Positions 40,442-53,055 of a stretch of 64,000 bases of DNA are shown piece after piece. Source of the DNA: Glomus cerebriforme (Eukaryota > Glomeromycota > Glomeromycetes > Glomerales > Glomeraceae); contig QKYT01000125.1 in assembly GCA_003550305.1 (NCBI GenBank), positions 82,283 to 146,282 on the forward strand, read 5' to 3'. Both the position numbers and the translations under genes were made by a program. Under the pieces are notes generated by a model that was given only the letters and a program-made list of their open reading frames with translations, did not search any database and had not been told where the DNA came from. Position 1 is the first letter of the stretch. Each line of letters opens with the position of its first letter.

Positions 40442-41649
40442 ATGTCAATTCGAAATATTTCAATATATCTGCTAAGGACTTCTAGATCGAATTATGATTG
40501 GAAATTTGCGAGTTTATATCGATTGACCTCAAGAAGAGGATATTCTACAAGTGCGGATAATTCTGTTGAAACACAAGCGAATAATATTAAAACGCATGAT
40601 AGTGCAAATGAAACTATTACTAAAACCAACGAGAGTCCTTCAGTGAATATACGAAAAAGTAACTCATTCGCAAATAGGCGTAGGCCTAATCGTGAGGTAA
40701 ATGGAATAAATCCATCCCAAACGGTTAAACAAACTGTACCTTTGCCTTCTTCTTTGTTAAGAACTTGGGAAAAATCTGAAGAAATGTTACACTTGAATTT
40801 TTTGAATACAGGTGGGTTAAAAAAATTATTAAAATTATTTCAACAAATTTTCCAATTAAAAAGTTAATTATAATAATTATATATAGATCCATATATAAGA
40901 TCATATCAAAATACTTATATTACTAAACTCCCACTTACTGTAACCCGTCGAGATATTGAAATGTTAACTAAAGGAATCTTTCCTGATCATGAAAAAATCA
41001 TTAATAAAAGTAAGTAATACGTTCAATATAAAATCTATAACAATTATTCGAGTAATCTTATATACTTCATTGTATAGTTTTCATTGTATACAATAATTAT
41101 TATAAACCAACCGGATCTGCATGGATACAATTCAATGACTCGAGGAATGCTGTGCGTTTTGTTAAATATGCTAATCATAAAACTTTTTATGGAAACAAAT
41201 TAAATATTGAATTAATGGTAACCTAGTTTCTTTTAATCTTTTCTTGTAAAGTAATAATTCATTTACTAATGTAATTACATTTTTATAGAGATATATCCCC
41301 GAGGAAACTCAAATGGATCCATTAAATTTTCGTGCTGATAAATGTATTGTTTTAACAGGATTGCCACGGGATATAACCAAACCCTTTCTAGAGGAATTTA
41401 TTAAAAATCATGCTACCGAAAAAAATTTAAATCTCGTCGATGTCACTTCAAGGTATGTACTCTACATAATATATGATTATAATAACTTATTTAACATCAT
41501 CTAATAATGATATTTATTTTAGTAATACAACATATAGCAAATGGTTGATATTATTAAATAATGTAGAAGATACTTATTTCGTATTCAGTAGATTACATAA
41601 TAAATTTATTGATAAGAATTTTCAAATCAAGGCGAGAGTTATAAAATAA
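40442..41649 (+). CDS. Putative mitochondrial RRM-like RNA-binding protein
   Basis: The N-terminus MSIRNISIYLLRTSRS followed by LYRLTSRRGYSTS is a strong mitochondrial presequence with an RRGYS-type cleavage region. A Ser/Asn/Arg-rich linker follows. Two RRM-like segments can be read: one with TYITKLPLTVTRRDIEML and GSAWIQFNDSRNAVRFVKYA, the other starting KCIVLTGLPRDITKPFLEEF. Exons include 40442 to about 40811, about 40888-41010, about 41080-41219, about 41289-41452 and about 41521-41649. I do not recognise a named orthologue; a role in mitochondrial RNA metabolism is inference. The stop is 26 bp from the convergent aldo-keto reductase stop. Confidence 0.7.
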
Positions 41650-41675
41650 TGTTATTAAATCGAAAATAGAACAAT

Positions 41676-43029
41676 TTAATAAATATTGGTGGGATCCCAA
41701 CAGAAGCGTCTCTTTTGCGTTTCACTCAAAGAATCAAGAGATTCCATATCCTAAAGATTTTTTTTTTTTATTTATATATATTAGTAATAATAGTTATGAA
41801 AGAATAAACTCTTTATATAAAAGTTAAAAATATTTACTTGCTCCGTTAATTCAAAATGAAATATATTCGCGTTTAAACTTATTCGTTCTGGCGTAACAGA
41901 CTTGGGTATTACGATAGCATCATGTTGGTAGCCCCATCTTAATAAAACTTGTGCTGGAGTGACTTCATGTTTATCGGCAATTTCTTTTAGAATAGGAATA
42001 TCAATTTCCCCATTTATTAGCTTTCCTTGGCCAACACTTGAATAAGCTTCTACTTGGATATTATGCTTTTTACATAGATCAAGTATATCCTTTTGATATA
42101 AAAGCGGATGCAATTCGAATTGTAATACTTGTGGGACTATAGTACAATATGATAATAATTCGGTAATATGACGATGAGTATAGTTGCTTATTCCAATAGA
42201 TCGTACTTTTCCTTCCGAATATAATTTTTCTAGAGCTTCCCAACTTCCTTTACGGTTTTCTGCATGCTTTAGATCTGATGGGTTTAGTTTTTGTGTCCTA
42301 ATTATATAAGTTTATGATTATGAGACAATGGAAGGTATCAAGGTCAAACAGTATAAATATTATATGATTTAATAGTTATCTCACCCAGGCCAGTGAATTA
42401 AAAATAGATCGAGGTAATCAAACTTCCATCTTTTCAAAGAACATGAGAACGCTATATAAAAGAATGTTAATATATTTGATCGAAATAGACACGAACAAAA
42501 GATAATGTATTGGACAATAACAACCTTTTAGACAGCAATCATATCCCTGATCCTTTGGAGCTAAATAAATATATAGTCGTTAATCGACTAGGATTATATA
42601 AACACATAAATTTAAATAAAATCAACTAACAAAGCTTGCTCGTAATAAAAAAATCTTCTCGTTTAAGGCCCAATGAAGTATCATCAATCAATTCCTTTAG
42701 AGTTTTTCCAATTGATTCTTCATTGTTATATCCAATTGCTGAATCTATAGGATAGATAAAGTAGAAAAATAAGATAAAATATCATTAAACTATTTCATCA
42801 TCAACAATTTATATACCAATAAGTCTATATCCAGATGCGATAGCACTTTTTACGGCTTTATCAATATCTTCACATTTTTTCATTCGGTACGTACCCACTA
42901 AATAAAAACAAGAGCAAAAGTTAATATTGATTAAAGTAAATATAATGAAAAATATTGATAATTACACCCAAGAGCAGGAATTTTTACTCCATTTTTAAGA
43001 GCAAAATTCGGAATTGAAGACATTTTCAT
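41676..43029 (-). CDS. Aldo-keto reductase
   Basis: NAD(P)H-dependent oxidoreductase, probably cytosolic. Multi-exon. It begins MKMSSIPNFALKNGVKIPAL; the AKR motifs are YRMKKCEDIDKAVKSAIASG, LIDSAIGYNNEESIGKTL (Asp and Tyr of the tetrad), FFITSKL (Lys) and LDLFLIHWPG (His). Later come IGISNYTHRHI, QFELHPLLYQKDIL and IVIPKSVTPERI (cofactor phosphate loop). The last exon ends FCWDPTNIY. An upstream ATG at 43131 would add 34 residues of non-AKR sequence and would place a CACGTG (43069-43074) inside the coding region, so I prefer the ATG at 43029, with 43023 also possible. Substrate unknown. Confidence 0.92.
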
Positions 43030-43289
43030 GAAGATAACCACCCTACCGTTACTAAAAAATTTTCGCTCCACGTGATTCACTGTCCATACGACATCATGTG
43101 CTTTTAAAATAGCATCTCTTAATCGGGTCATCTCTAACCATACAAATTGCTATATAATTCAATTTTTTTGTGTTATTTAGATTATTATCCAGAAAAGTAC
43201 AGAATTTGTTGTGCAGTACAACATATCTGATAGATTTATATAAAGGATGAAAATTCTATAGATTTTCTAATTCTTTAAAAAAAAAATCA

Positions 43290-44662
43290 ATGGAATCCTG
43301 TGTCAAATATTTTAAATATTTTATTACCGCTGCTGCTTTTGTTGGTTCATTTCAATGTAATTTATTATACCTTGCGAATTATCCAGAAGGTTCAAGAGAA
43401 TATGTAAGAATTTTATAAATTATTTGGCAGTAATTTTTTGAATTCTTACTATCTTACTATGCTTAAGGTACCAAAACCATCGGAATATTTTTTGCCATTC
43501 AAAGAAGTAACATTGACTACGTCCGATAATGTTAAAATTCGAATATATGTTATACAACAAGAACACAATGCACATGAGAGACCAACAATATTATTTTGTC
43601 ACGTGAGTATTTTAATTTTTTCGTAAAATTTCAATTTATTTTACCACAAGTATTAATGAGATAATCCCCCTTTAGGGAAATGCCGGAAATATGGTAAAAT
43701 ATTCAAGATAATAATATAATTCACGATTTTGAAGTACTGATTTTTTACATTATAAGGGACATTGTTTGCCAATTGCGCAGCGATTGTATAATTATCCAAT
43801 ATGTAAATGTAATGTAGTTATGCTTTCATATAGAGGGTATGAGAATTTGAAATTTGACACGTATATATTTTTAATATAATTTGAATTTTTAAACCGAATT
43901 TTTTTCTATATGATTAGATACGGCTTTAGCGAAGGATCTCCTTCAGAGAAGGGACTTAAAATAGATGCTCAGGTAAGACTTTGCATTTATTCTCTTATGC
44001 TTGCATTTTACTCCCAGATTTTTTTAAGAGTAAAAAAATATTTAATTCTTTTAGACTGTATTGAACTATATTAAGAGTCATGAAGTATTTCAACATACAA
44101 AGGTGGTTGTGTATGGTCAGTCACTTGGAGGCGCAGTATCAATTGACTTAGTATCAAAAAATGAAGATAAAGTCGGTTATGTTAAAATAAAATTATTTGT
44201 GTTTGTTAACTTATTCACGACTTATTTACTGATCCCTATTTTATAGGTTTCAGGTCTCATAGTTGAAAACACTTTTCTTAGCATTGTAAGTTTAAATTAC
44301 GAATTATTGTTTCTTGTAAAGTTAAATATAAAATAAAATAATCCCAATTATTGTTATAATATTCTTAGCCAAAGTTATTACCCCATGTAATCCCTCCACT
44401 TCGCCATTTTACGTTTTTCTGTACACAAAAATGGGAATCAGAAAAAGCCATTCAAAATTTAAAACATATTCCAATATTATTTCTTTTGGGAGAGTGTGAT
44501 GAACTTATTCCAAAAGAACATGTCAATCGATTATATGAATTAGTCAACACTGAAGGTGGGAAGGATATAAAATCATTTCAATTTGGAACACATGCGGACA
44601 CTGTTGCACAGCCGGATTATTTTGAGTCAATCGGTAGATTTTTAACAAAAATTACTACATGA
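43290..44662 (+). CDS. bem46: BEM46/ABHD13-type alpha/beta hydrolase
   Basis: Membrane-associated serine hydrolase; fungal Bem46 is tied to polarity and ER or plasma-membrane sites. The N-terminus has a hydrophobic anchor (YFITAAAFVGSFQCNLLYLA). The core has PTILFCHGNAGNMGH (oxyanion region), SYRGYGFSEGSPSEKGL, nucleophile elbow VVYGQSLGGAVSI, SGLIVENTFLSI, Asp in FLLGECDELIPKEH and catalytic His in FGTHADTV. Several short introns, including a donor inside FCH|GNAGN that overlaps a CACGTG. Length (~290 aa) is normal. Confidence 0.94.
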
Positions 44663-44907
44663 TTTCATAAAGAGAACGATTAATTAATTATATTAAGAAA
44701 GTTATTATTAATATAGATGCATAAATATATTTGTGTGCATTACTGAGATATTTTTTTTTACTAATAAAGAAATTTCATCAATTAATATTTGTTATAATTT
44801 TGTAAGTTACACAAATCTGATAACCGATCTGCAAATTCTGCATAGGTTTTTGAAATATTTATATTTGAAATAGTTGACACAAAATTCTAGAACTACTTTT
44901 TAGAATA

Positions 44908-45892
44908 ATGGGAATAGGTAGAAATTTTGCGGTTGTTTGTGCAAGTAACCAAAATCGTAGCATGGAAGCGCACCATGTTCTCACGTAAGTTGACATTCAA
45001 ACTTTTTTTGTTTATTTTAAGACACGTCTTATTTTTATCTCTTCGATAAATAATAGTAAATATGGCTTTAAGGTAAAATCATACGGTACAGGTTCAGCGG
45101 TTAGACTTCCTGGTCCAAGTCTCGACAGACCGAACATTTATCCCTTTGGAACACCATATGATTTTATGTTTAATGATTTATATGAAAAGGATGTTAAATT
45201 GTATGTAATATTACTATTGAATTTATTGTACATTATTCTTATACTTTAATTCGATAATTTATTTAAAAAGGTATAAACAAAATGGTTTGTTAGATATGTT
45301 GGACAGAAATAGAAAGATTAAATTGGCCCCTGAACAATGGTATACTGAAGCTAATGAGACTTTTGATGTGATCATAACTTGTGAAGAACGATGTTTCGAT
45401 GCTATTTGTGAAGGTATTTTAATATATACACAGTTTTTTTCGCAGAAATTGCATGTTTCTCGTTAACATATTTATGGATAAATTAGATTTAACAGATAGA
45501 GGAGAGCATAAGAATAAGCCTGTTCATGTTATAAACATAGATATTAAAGACAATCACGAAGATGCAATGATTGGGGGTCGTGCTATATTACAACTGGCTC
45601 AAATGGTTTGTTTATTGTTTAAATTTGATTGTATCGATTTTTATGAAGTTAAAATATTATCTGAAAAAAAAACATCTAACATAACTGAGGTTTTTTTATC
45701 CTGCCCGTGATTTTATCCGTAATAAATAAATTATAAAATTACCAACAATCTTGGAATTCTTGGCAACTCATGATTCGTGAGTAGATTGATAATGAACAAG
45801 TGGCAGATTTGGATGAAGCGATTACAGGAATTTTACAAGAGTGGCAAGAAAAATATAAATATGACATACTTCATTCCGTAGCATATTTTTAA
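44908..45892 (+). CDS. SSU72: Ssu72 RNA polymerase II CTD phosphatase
   Basis: Dephosphorylates Ser5/Ser7 of the RNA polymerase II CTD and works in the cleavage and polyadenylation factor; nuclear. The cysteine phosphatase loop CASNQNRS has Cys11 and Arg17. It continues with [83 protein letters not shown] and ends [10 protein letters not shown]. Five exons with canonical introns. Length (~200 aa) matches the family. Confidence 0.97.
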
Positions 45893-46404
45893 TTATGTAT
45901 GAATAATAATAAATTTATCTTAAATTTTTCAATGCTACTATTAAGATTTCTAAATAGGGTAATCATTTGGCCAAGAAGCTTGTCTATATGCCAAGTTCAT
46001 GGTTTGCATGAAAATTTTGGTGTTACATTTCACGCTTTTGAAGCTCTTTCATTCACCTTAAAAGGCATTGTCATTCCCAAATACAGTTTTGCCGTTGATA
46101 CATTTTTATTATATATAAGTGAGAGATTTATCTGTCCGACAAATAGACAAAACTCTACATTATTAAAAAAACATTGCAAAGCATTTTTATAAAAGTTTTA
46201 ACTTTTTACATTTCTTGTTCCTTAAAGGTGTGTTTAAATAGACGTTATTTATTAATAAAAAGCTAACGAGTCAACGCTAACAAGTCCTCCATCTTTAATA
46301 AACATAAATGATTGTTTAAAATGTCTGCTGTTAAGGTTAAAAAGACATCGAATTTAAGTTATTATAAAGTTATTCATATTATTAAACGAATAAAGAAAAT
46401 AAAA
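45893..46404. other. Intergenic region SSU72-LSB5
   Basis: About 0.5 kb. A 97-codon plus-strand frame (45899-46192) begins only seven bases after the SSU72 stop and lacks features of a real protein. An ATG at 46312 is in frame with LSB5 and would add 31 Lys-rich residues. Confidence 0.4.
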
Positions 46405-48141
46405 ATGGGAATATTTGACAAATCAAAAACTGTGGTCACTGAATATTTAGGTAACAATATATTGTTGCTTTTTTGTCACTTCTTTTTTTTTGATTTGAAT
46501 TGTTTATCTTGATTTCGACTTTATGAAAATTTATAGAACAGTGTGTTAATAAGAAAGACGATGATTGGAATTTAATCATTGCCACATGTGACGCGGTAAA
46601 TGCAACAGAAAACGGGGCAAAAGAAGCAGCAAAATTCATTAGAAAGAAAATTTCAAAATCAGTTAACGTTCAACATCGGACATTAACTGTACGTTTCATT
46701 GATCAACGATTTTGTTTATTTTTATTTTTTTTTTTTTATTTATTCTATAATTTATTAATTTATTATATATAATTAGGTACTAAAAGCCATGGCGGATAAT
46801 TGTGGTGCTAAATTTCACGCAGAGATCGCGACAAAAAAATTTCTTGATGATATAGAATTTGTAGTAACTTCACCTAACACAGATGTTGTTATAAGACAAG
46901 AAATAGTCAAATTATTGGGTAGTTTAACTGAAATGTTCCGAAATGAACCTAGCTTGTATCAAATATCTAATCTCTATTCAAAACTGACGGGAACTCAAGT
47001 TCAAACTCAAGTAAATTATTATAAGAAATATTTTTTTGTTATTATATTATTATATTTATTTAATTTACTTAATAGACTTTTTTTTTATTATTAGAAATCT
47101 GTTAAATATCCGATTCAAAATAACAATATATCTAATGATGTTGTAAGTAATAACTAAATTTATTCTTTCAAATAAGGTTGATTTATTTATATAATTAACG
47201 TGTAAATAATTATTTCATTTAAACAGTCGACGAAAGCTAAGATTGCAGAAGTAATTGAAATCTCAAAAAATAATATACAATTGCTCACACAGACGTTATC
47301 ATTCACTGATCCTGAAAAAGAAGACATTACTAAGAATGAATTGATTCAAGAGTTTTATACAAAATGCAAATCATTACATCAAAGCATTATGACTTATTTA
47401 TCTGAAATTCAAGAAGATCAATGGATGGATACTCTTCTTGCTGTTAATCAGGATTTTGTGAATTCATTTAAAATGTACGAAGATATGGTTGAGAGAGGAC
47501 AAGTAAAACTAGCAAAACAAGTATCACAGGTAATAAATCATTTTTATATTTGATTTTTTTTTAATTATTATTTTTTTTAAAAAAAAATATATATATATGT
47601 AATATATTTTTATTTTATTTTTTTTCAAAGGAACAATCATTTAGGGGATCGCATTTGACTCATTTAGATTCTGAAGATGCTGGGGTTGGCGGTTCATCAT
47701 CGTATGACCCATTTGCAGATACGAACGAGGTAGAATATGATCCCATAGTTTCAGGTCCAAGTGCAAAAGCATTAGGGTAAGTTATTATAATCCTGTATAG
47801 TATTATGAAATGATTAAAGATAACTAATTTAAAAAAAAATTTAAAAAATTAGTAAAATGCCTGCGTCTAGATTTTACGATTCGACACAAAATCGTAATTC
47901 AAGCAATAATTATAATAATTATTCATCTTCGTATAACGAATATCAAAATAAAACTTCAATATATAGTGATACTCAAAAAGTGCCATCATCCCTATATAAT
48001 GATGCTACATTATTTGAAGAGGATGAACCTTCTTCAGAGAGTCAACAACAATATTCTAATATAGCTGCACCTTTAGAACCAGTTCGATCTCCAAATGGCA
48101 ATAATAATATTAATGGAAGGCAAGAACATATTGTAATTTAA
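46405..48141 (+). CDS. LSB5: Lsb5-like VHS/GAT domain endocytic adaptor
   Basis: Adaptor linking actin regulation (Las17/WASP) and ubiquitin or Arf-dependent membrane traffic. The VHS domain starts MGIFDKSKTVVTEYLEQCV and includes WNLIIATCDAVNATENGAKE, HRTLTVLKAMADNCGAKFH and VVIRQEIVKLLGSLTEMF. A GAT-like helical bundle follows (VIEISKNNIQLLTQTLSF, LHQSIMTYLSEIQEDQWMDT, FVNSFKMYEDMVERGQVKLA). The tail is disordered, with SYDPFADTNEVEYDP (an NPF-like DPF motif), and Ser/Asn/Gln-rich. Start at 46405 chosen because the VHS fold begins there; an in-frame ATG lies at 46312. Confidence 0.88.
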
Positions 48142-48962
48142 TATATACATGTATTTATTAGATGTATTTTTTATTATTCCCTTATTCCCTTCAACCCCTT
48201 CAATGTTATGTCATTATCAATGGACGTTTATTTAAATTTATTTATAAATAAATATGTAATTATATACAATTGACGAGTCACGGGATTATGCAATGACATG
48301 TGAACAATCTAAATAGTATACTGATAACAAACAGGAACCCTAATCCTTAAATCTCGAGTCATGACATGTGATGTATAAAATCAAAAAAGAACAGAAAAAC
48401 ATCTATCAGCCAAAATAATTCCTATTTAAAATAAATGATAATTAAAAATTAATTAATAATTTGTTAATCAATTTATACATTTAGAATCATATAAAGTTAA
48501 GTTGATCGACTCGATCGTTCTCAACAGTTTAATATTTAAAACTCGGACCGAAAAATCCTAAAATCATCTTTATAATATTGCATATAAAACCTCATGGATG
48601 CTAATCTTTTGTTTACTAATATAGGAATTTTTAAAGACATGTGTAACGAATTTCTTACATATAAATAGTAATCCGATACTTTTTGATGAAAAAAGAGCGT
48701 TGAAAATCGGCCGATTTCCTGCATGCAGATGCATTTTCTTATTATCCTCACTTTGGAAGATCAAAAAAAAAATCAATAAAAACTAGTATTATTTTAATGA
48801 GAATTTTTTTTTCAATTGAACTTCTTGTTTATTTACGCCCCCCTCCTTTAATACATAGAAAACCTGTATTTTATTTACATTCTTTAAATATTATTTTTTT
48901 TTCCCTTATTCTGTTAAAAAAAATACAACACTCTTTGATATCCGTAAAAAACATTAATCAAA
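48142..48962. promoter_or_regulatory. Upstream region of the double-START gene
   Basis: About 820 bp with no gene recognised. It has near-palindromic ACATGT words (48296, 48364) and a pyrimidine-rich strand at 48830-48905 just before the start codon, common in fungal promoters. Confidence 0.4.
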
Positions 48963-51900
48963 ATGACAGAAGTTTATACTCATCAAAGTGATGATTATTA
49001 TGATGAAGAATACGTTGAACAAATTGACTTAAGCGAAGAAGAATCTGCACTTTCATTGGACCTTAATAGGTTAACACCACAATATCATATACAACAAGCT
49101 GAAATGGCTTTATATAATTTAAAAATTATAGTAAAGGAAACAGGATGGAAAAAAATTTTACAACACAAAAGTGGAGCTGTAGTTTATAGTAAACCTGGAA
49201 CCGCAAATGATAAATTACCAGTCTTTATGGGTGAGCACATTATTGAAGGTTTTGCTCCCCAAGCTATCTTTGCCGTTGTTGGAATGAGAAAACTTTGGGA
49301 TGATTGGTATGTTTCTTATTTGGCATTGCACATATGTGGTCCAACTCAGGTTTCAGATATGATTGGTTTTTAGAATGCTAATCATTATTATTACCAAATT
49401 AGGTATGAGGAAGGCAATCTCGTTGAAAATTTAGATGAAACGACGAGTTTAACTTATATGGTTATGCAAGCATTGGCTGGTTCTAAGTAATTATCCTACT
49501 TTCAAAATTTTTTTAAACACGTGAAAAAAAAAACGCGTATACATATAAGATTTTTTGATTATTTTATCTTTTCTTTTAAAGAGCTAGAGATTTGTCCCTG
49601 GTAGAAAAAATTGATTGCACTCAAAATGGAACGATATATTTTGCAGCTACCTCAGTTGAGACTCCAAAAGTACCACGTGTTATAAATAGAATCCGAGCCC
49701 ATATTAATCTTAATGGATGGATCCTTGAACCTTTGTCTTACAATCCACCAAGAACAAGAGCTATTTATGTTCTCCAAACTAAAGTTAAGGGATGGGTTCC
49801 GTCAATACTTTCTAAAACATACTTGACGAGACGTCCTCTTGTTCTTTATACCATTGATCAGTATTTACAGAAAAATGGCCCTCCTCCCATGGTAATTAGC
49901 GGCACTCCTCCGGAATCTACTCGTAGTGGCACTCCGGTATATCAATCTAACAATATACAAAGGTTAATTATCTCTTATTTTTATTTTTTTTTTTTAGTAT
50001 ATTACATTTCACTTAAGTATTTATCAATCAAATTTTTTGTTATATTAATAGTAATGTAGACTTACCGGAAGTCAAATATCCAAGAAAAAAAATTTCATTC
50101 ACTTATTCAAGCGGAATAAATTCATCTCCAAATAAACAAAATGGTGCATCCCCGGGTTCTCCCATTCATACTACTAGAGAAATTCAAAATGGTTCCTTGT
50201 CTAATCAAGATACGCCCAAAAGCTCTTCAACCGCATTATCGATGTCTCCTGTGGAACCTCTTTCTCCAACAGGGATTACAGAAAACGTTTTATCTTCGCC
50301 GAAAAATTTTGCGAAACCAATGCAACATCGTCATACAGAGGCTGTAAGAAAAGCATTTGAAACGTTCAAGTCACATGTTCCAATGGACGGTTGGAAGTTG
50401 TATTCTGAAAATGATTATTTAAAAATTTATACAAAGGAAACTGATGGTAAATCTACACCTATTCTGAGAGGAGATGGCGTGATTTCCGGTGGATTTTCAA
50501 CTTTTGACATTTTATCAATCATTAAAAATTTGGACATGCGAAAATTATGTAAGTTAGTAACTTTATATTTGAGTATCCCTTTTTTTTGTTTAATATTTTT
50601 TTTTATTTTTTTTTCCTAACAGGGGATGATCGATATGACGATGGTGCAACTTATGAAATGTTTAGTTTACATGAAATCTTGTCAAGAACAGCAATGAAGG
50701 GTACATTTCCTGTCAGGTACGTTAAATTCCATAAAATATTTAACGTCATTCCATCTATTTGTTTACGTGTAAATTTTTTGAAATAGTGGGCGTGATTTGT
50801 CAGTATGCGGAATGGTAGATCATGATGAAGATACTGGAATTCTTCAATTTGTTGGTACATCTGTTGTTGATCCATTAATTCCAGAAGGCAAAAAACATGT
50901 TCGAGCACATTTGGAATTTGCAGGATGGCAATTAAAACCACATTTTGATTCCAACGGAAAAACTACTTCGGTTGATGTCATATACATTGTTGATATTGAT
51001 ATAAAACTTGACACAATTCCAACTTCTATTCGTAAGACATTATCAGTTCAAATACCCATGGTTATCTTTAAAATTAATGAGCTAATGCAAAACATGGGAT
51101 TTCCTCCATATGTTCTTAATTCTACCACAAAAGTCATAAAAGAACAATTGAATATTAAGAATCATCAATATAATTTATCATTGATCGCTAAAGGAGGTAG
51201 CGTAATAGAATTTAAAATATCAAAGTTGATGTATCCAAATGGAGTCAACGTATCTACCATACCGGAAAATTGTAAAGTTGAACTGTTGTCGAATAGCACG
51301 GAAACTATTCGTGTAACCCTTCCACCAAGAGTTGATTTAGATACTTTGATGATTACAACCACTAAACTTTCTAAAGGTTTCCAGATGACTTACAATCATG
51401 GACAGACAATTCCAATAGTTTCAAATTTTGACAGTAATGGAAAACAATTGAAGCATGCTACGAATGGTACGACGTCAGAGAATACCACACTTGTTGCAAA
51501 TGGAACTGTTAATAGTCAATTTATAAATGATGCATCCGATTTACGGAAACCTAAGAAGATGAGCGCTTCATTCTCAAAAAGTGTAATTACAAATGAGACT
51601 TTTGTTAAGCCATCAGAAGGTAAATAAATAACCTTTTAAAACTAATCCACGAGAAATTCGCAATATTTCAATAATTGATTTGGGATATAATTAATTATCC
51701 CTTTGGCTGCAAAAATATATTAGCATGAAAACTTACAGATTGAGAATTGAGTGATAGCACCAGTTTTTTATAAGTTACTTATGATATATTTTAATATTTG
51801 TTACTTATCTATACAACAAAATCATAATAAGTTTGTCTCAATCAAAATCGATTTCTTGTGGGATTAGTTCTTTATTATTTATTGTTATTTCGCGTACCAC

Positions 51901-52276
51901 ATTTATATATATATACATATATACTTTTTTCTTGTAGTATCATTGCCATATCAAAGAATACGTGATAAACAAACTTTACTCGAAAATAAGGTAAATTATT
52001 ATATTCAAATCACATCGATTATAAAGAAGTGTTCGTGCGATTATTTTATTTATAAATCATTTTTTTTCGCGTATAATATAGATCGCAGCGGTAACTCGCG
52101 CATCACATGATCTTCAAAACGCACCAAAACCTGAAGATTCTGTTGTGGAAAAACTAAAGGAAGAAACCGAAAATTTAGAAGTTATTTCAGATTCAATTGG
52201 TTTTAATCCACAACAAGTTGGATTGATGTTTGCTTCAATGTTGCTTGCATACTATGCAGGAAAATTGAGTATTTAA
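48963..52276 (+). CDS. Tail-anchored protein with two START-type lipid-binding domains
   Basis: About 750-800 residues. First START-like domain: EMALYNLKIIVKETGWKKIL, SGAVVYSKPG, MGEHIIEGFAPQAIFAVVGM, RKLWDDWYEEGNLVENLDET and GTIYFAATSVETP. A Ser/Pro/Thr-rich linker follows (about 49900-50330). Second START-like domain: AFETFKSHVPMDGWKLYSEN, ILRGDGVISGGFSTFDILSI, RKLWDDRYDDGATYEMFS, RDLSVCGMVDHDEDTGILQF and RAHLEFAGWQLKPHFDSNGK. A further ~200-residue region (50950-51620), a short coiled segment and a final hydrophobic helix FNPQQVGLMFASMLLAYYAG end the protein, indicating a tail anchor. Probably a lipid-transfer or sensing protein at an organelle surface; ligand unknown. Confidence 0.85.
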
Positions 52277-53055
52277 TAAATACAGATTTTGTGAGTTGAA
52301 TGGAGGAGGGTCAATGGTTGGGTTAATTATTGAAAAATTTTTTTTTTGATTTAATTTAATTTAATTTTTGTAATTTTATTGTACATTTAGAAAGGAATAT
52401 TTATGTTGGCTATATGTTTTCACATCTAATTCCATATTACGCATTCATTTTTTTCTACTTTTTATTTAATAAAATAATTCATATTTTTGATAATTCAAAA
52501 TTCTTAAAAAAGCAAATAAATGCGGTTACCCGACCATTGATCAGCACTTACTTTTACGAAGACCGTTCTGATAATGAACTCGATTTGGAATCAAAGAAAT
52601 ATGTGTAGGTCTAAATTGTGCTACTATTAACGCATAATTTGTTTGTTTAGATAATTTATTTGTACCATTCTGATGCTTTTAGATTAATCAAAAGGCATTC
52701 GAAAGTTCCGTGAAATAATGAATATGGTTAAAAACAATGAAATGAGATGTAACTATAACAAATAAAGGAAAAAAAAAAGGAAAAAAAAGGAGGGTGCCGA
52801 TTTCTGTACAAATTTCTGACTAATGATAGAATAAATCATACATGGCTTAGTTACACGTAAATTATTTTGCAATTTACAAAAATAATCACATAATTCGTAT
52901 AACAACACGGCAAATCTAATTTTATCGTATAAAGGCTGTAATTGATATGAACTTTTCCGAATACATTTTCTTTTTTTTTTCTCCTTTGCGGAAAATTTAA
53001 ATTGACCTAATAAATTTGTATAATACTTATAGAAAAAAAATATTTCATTATTATC
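52277..53055. other. Intergenic region
   Basis: About 780 bp, AT-rich, with an A/G tract at about 52764-52795. No gene: an open stretch at 52414-52608 shows no protein features beyond hydrophobic AT-rich codons. Confidence 0.45.

Noticed and set aside
43030..43131. Upstream extension of the aldo-keto reductase from the ATG at 43131
   Set aside because: Adds non-family sequence and covers a CACGTG promoter-type site; the shorter start matches the usual AKR N-terminus.
45899..46192. 97-codon plus-strand frame after SSU72
   Set aside because: Begins within bases of the SSU72 stop, no recognisable features, no splice context; probably 3' UTR or intergenic.
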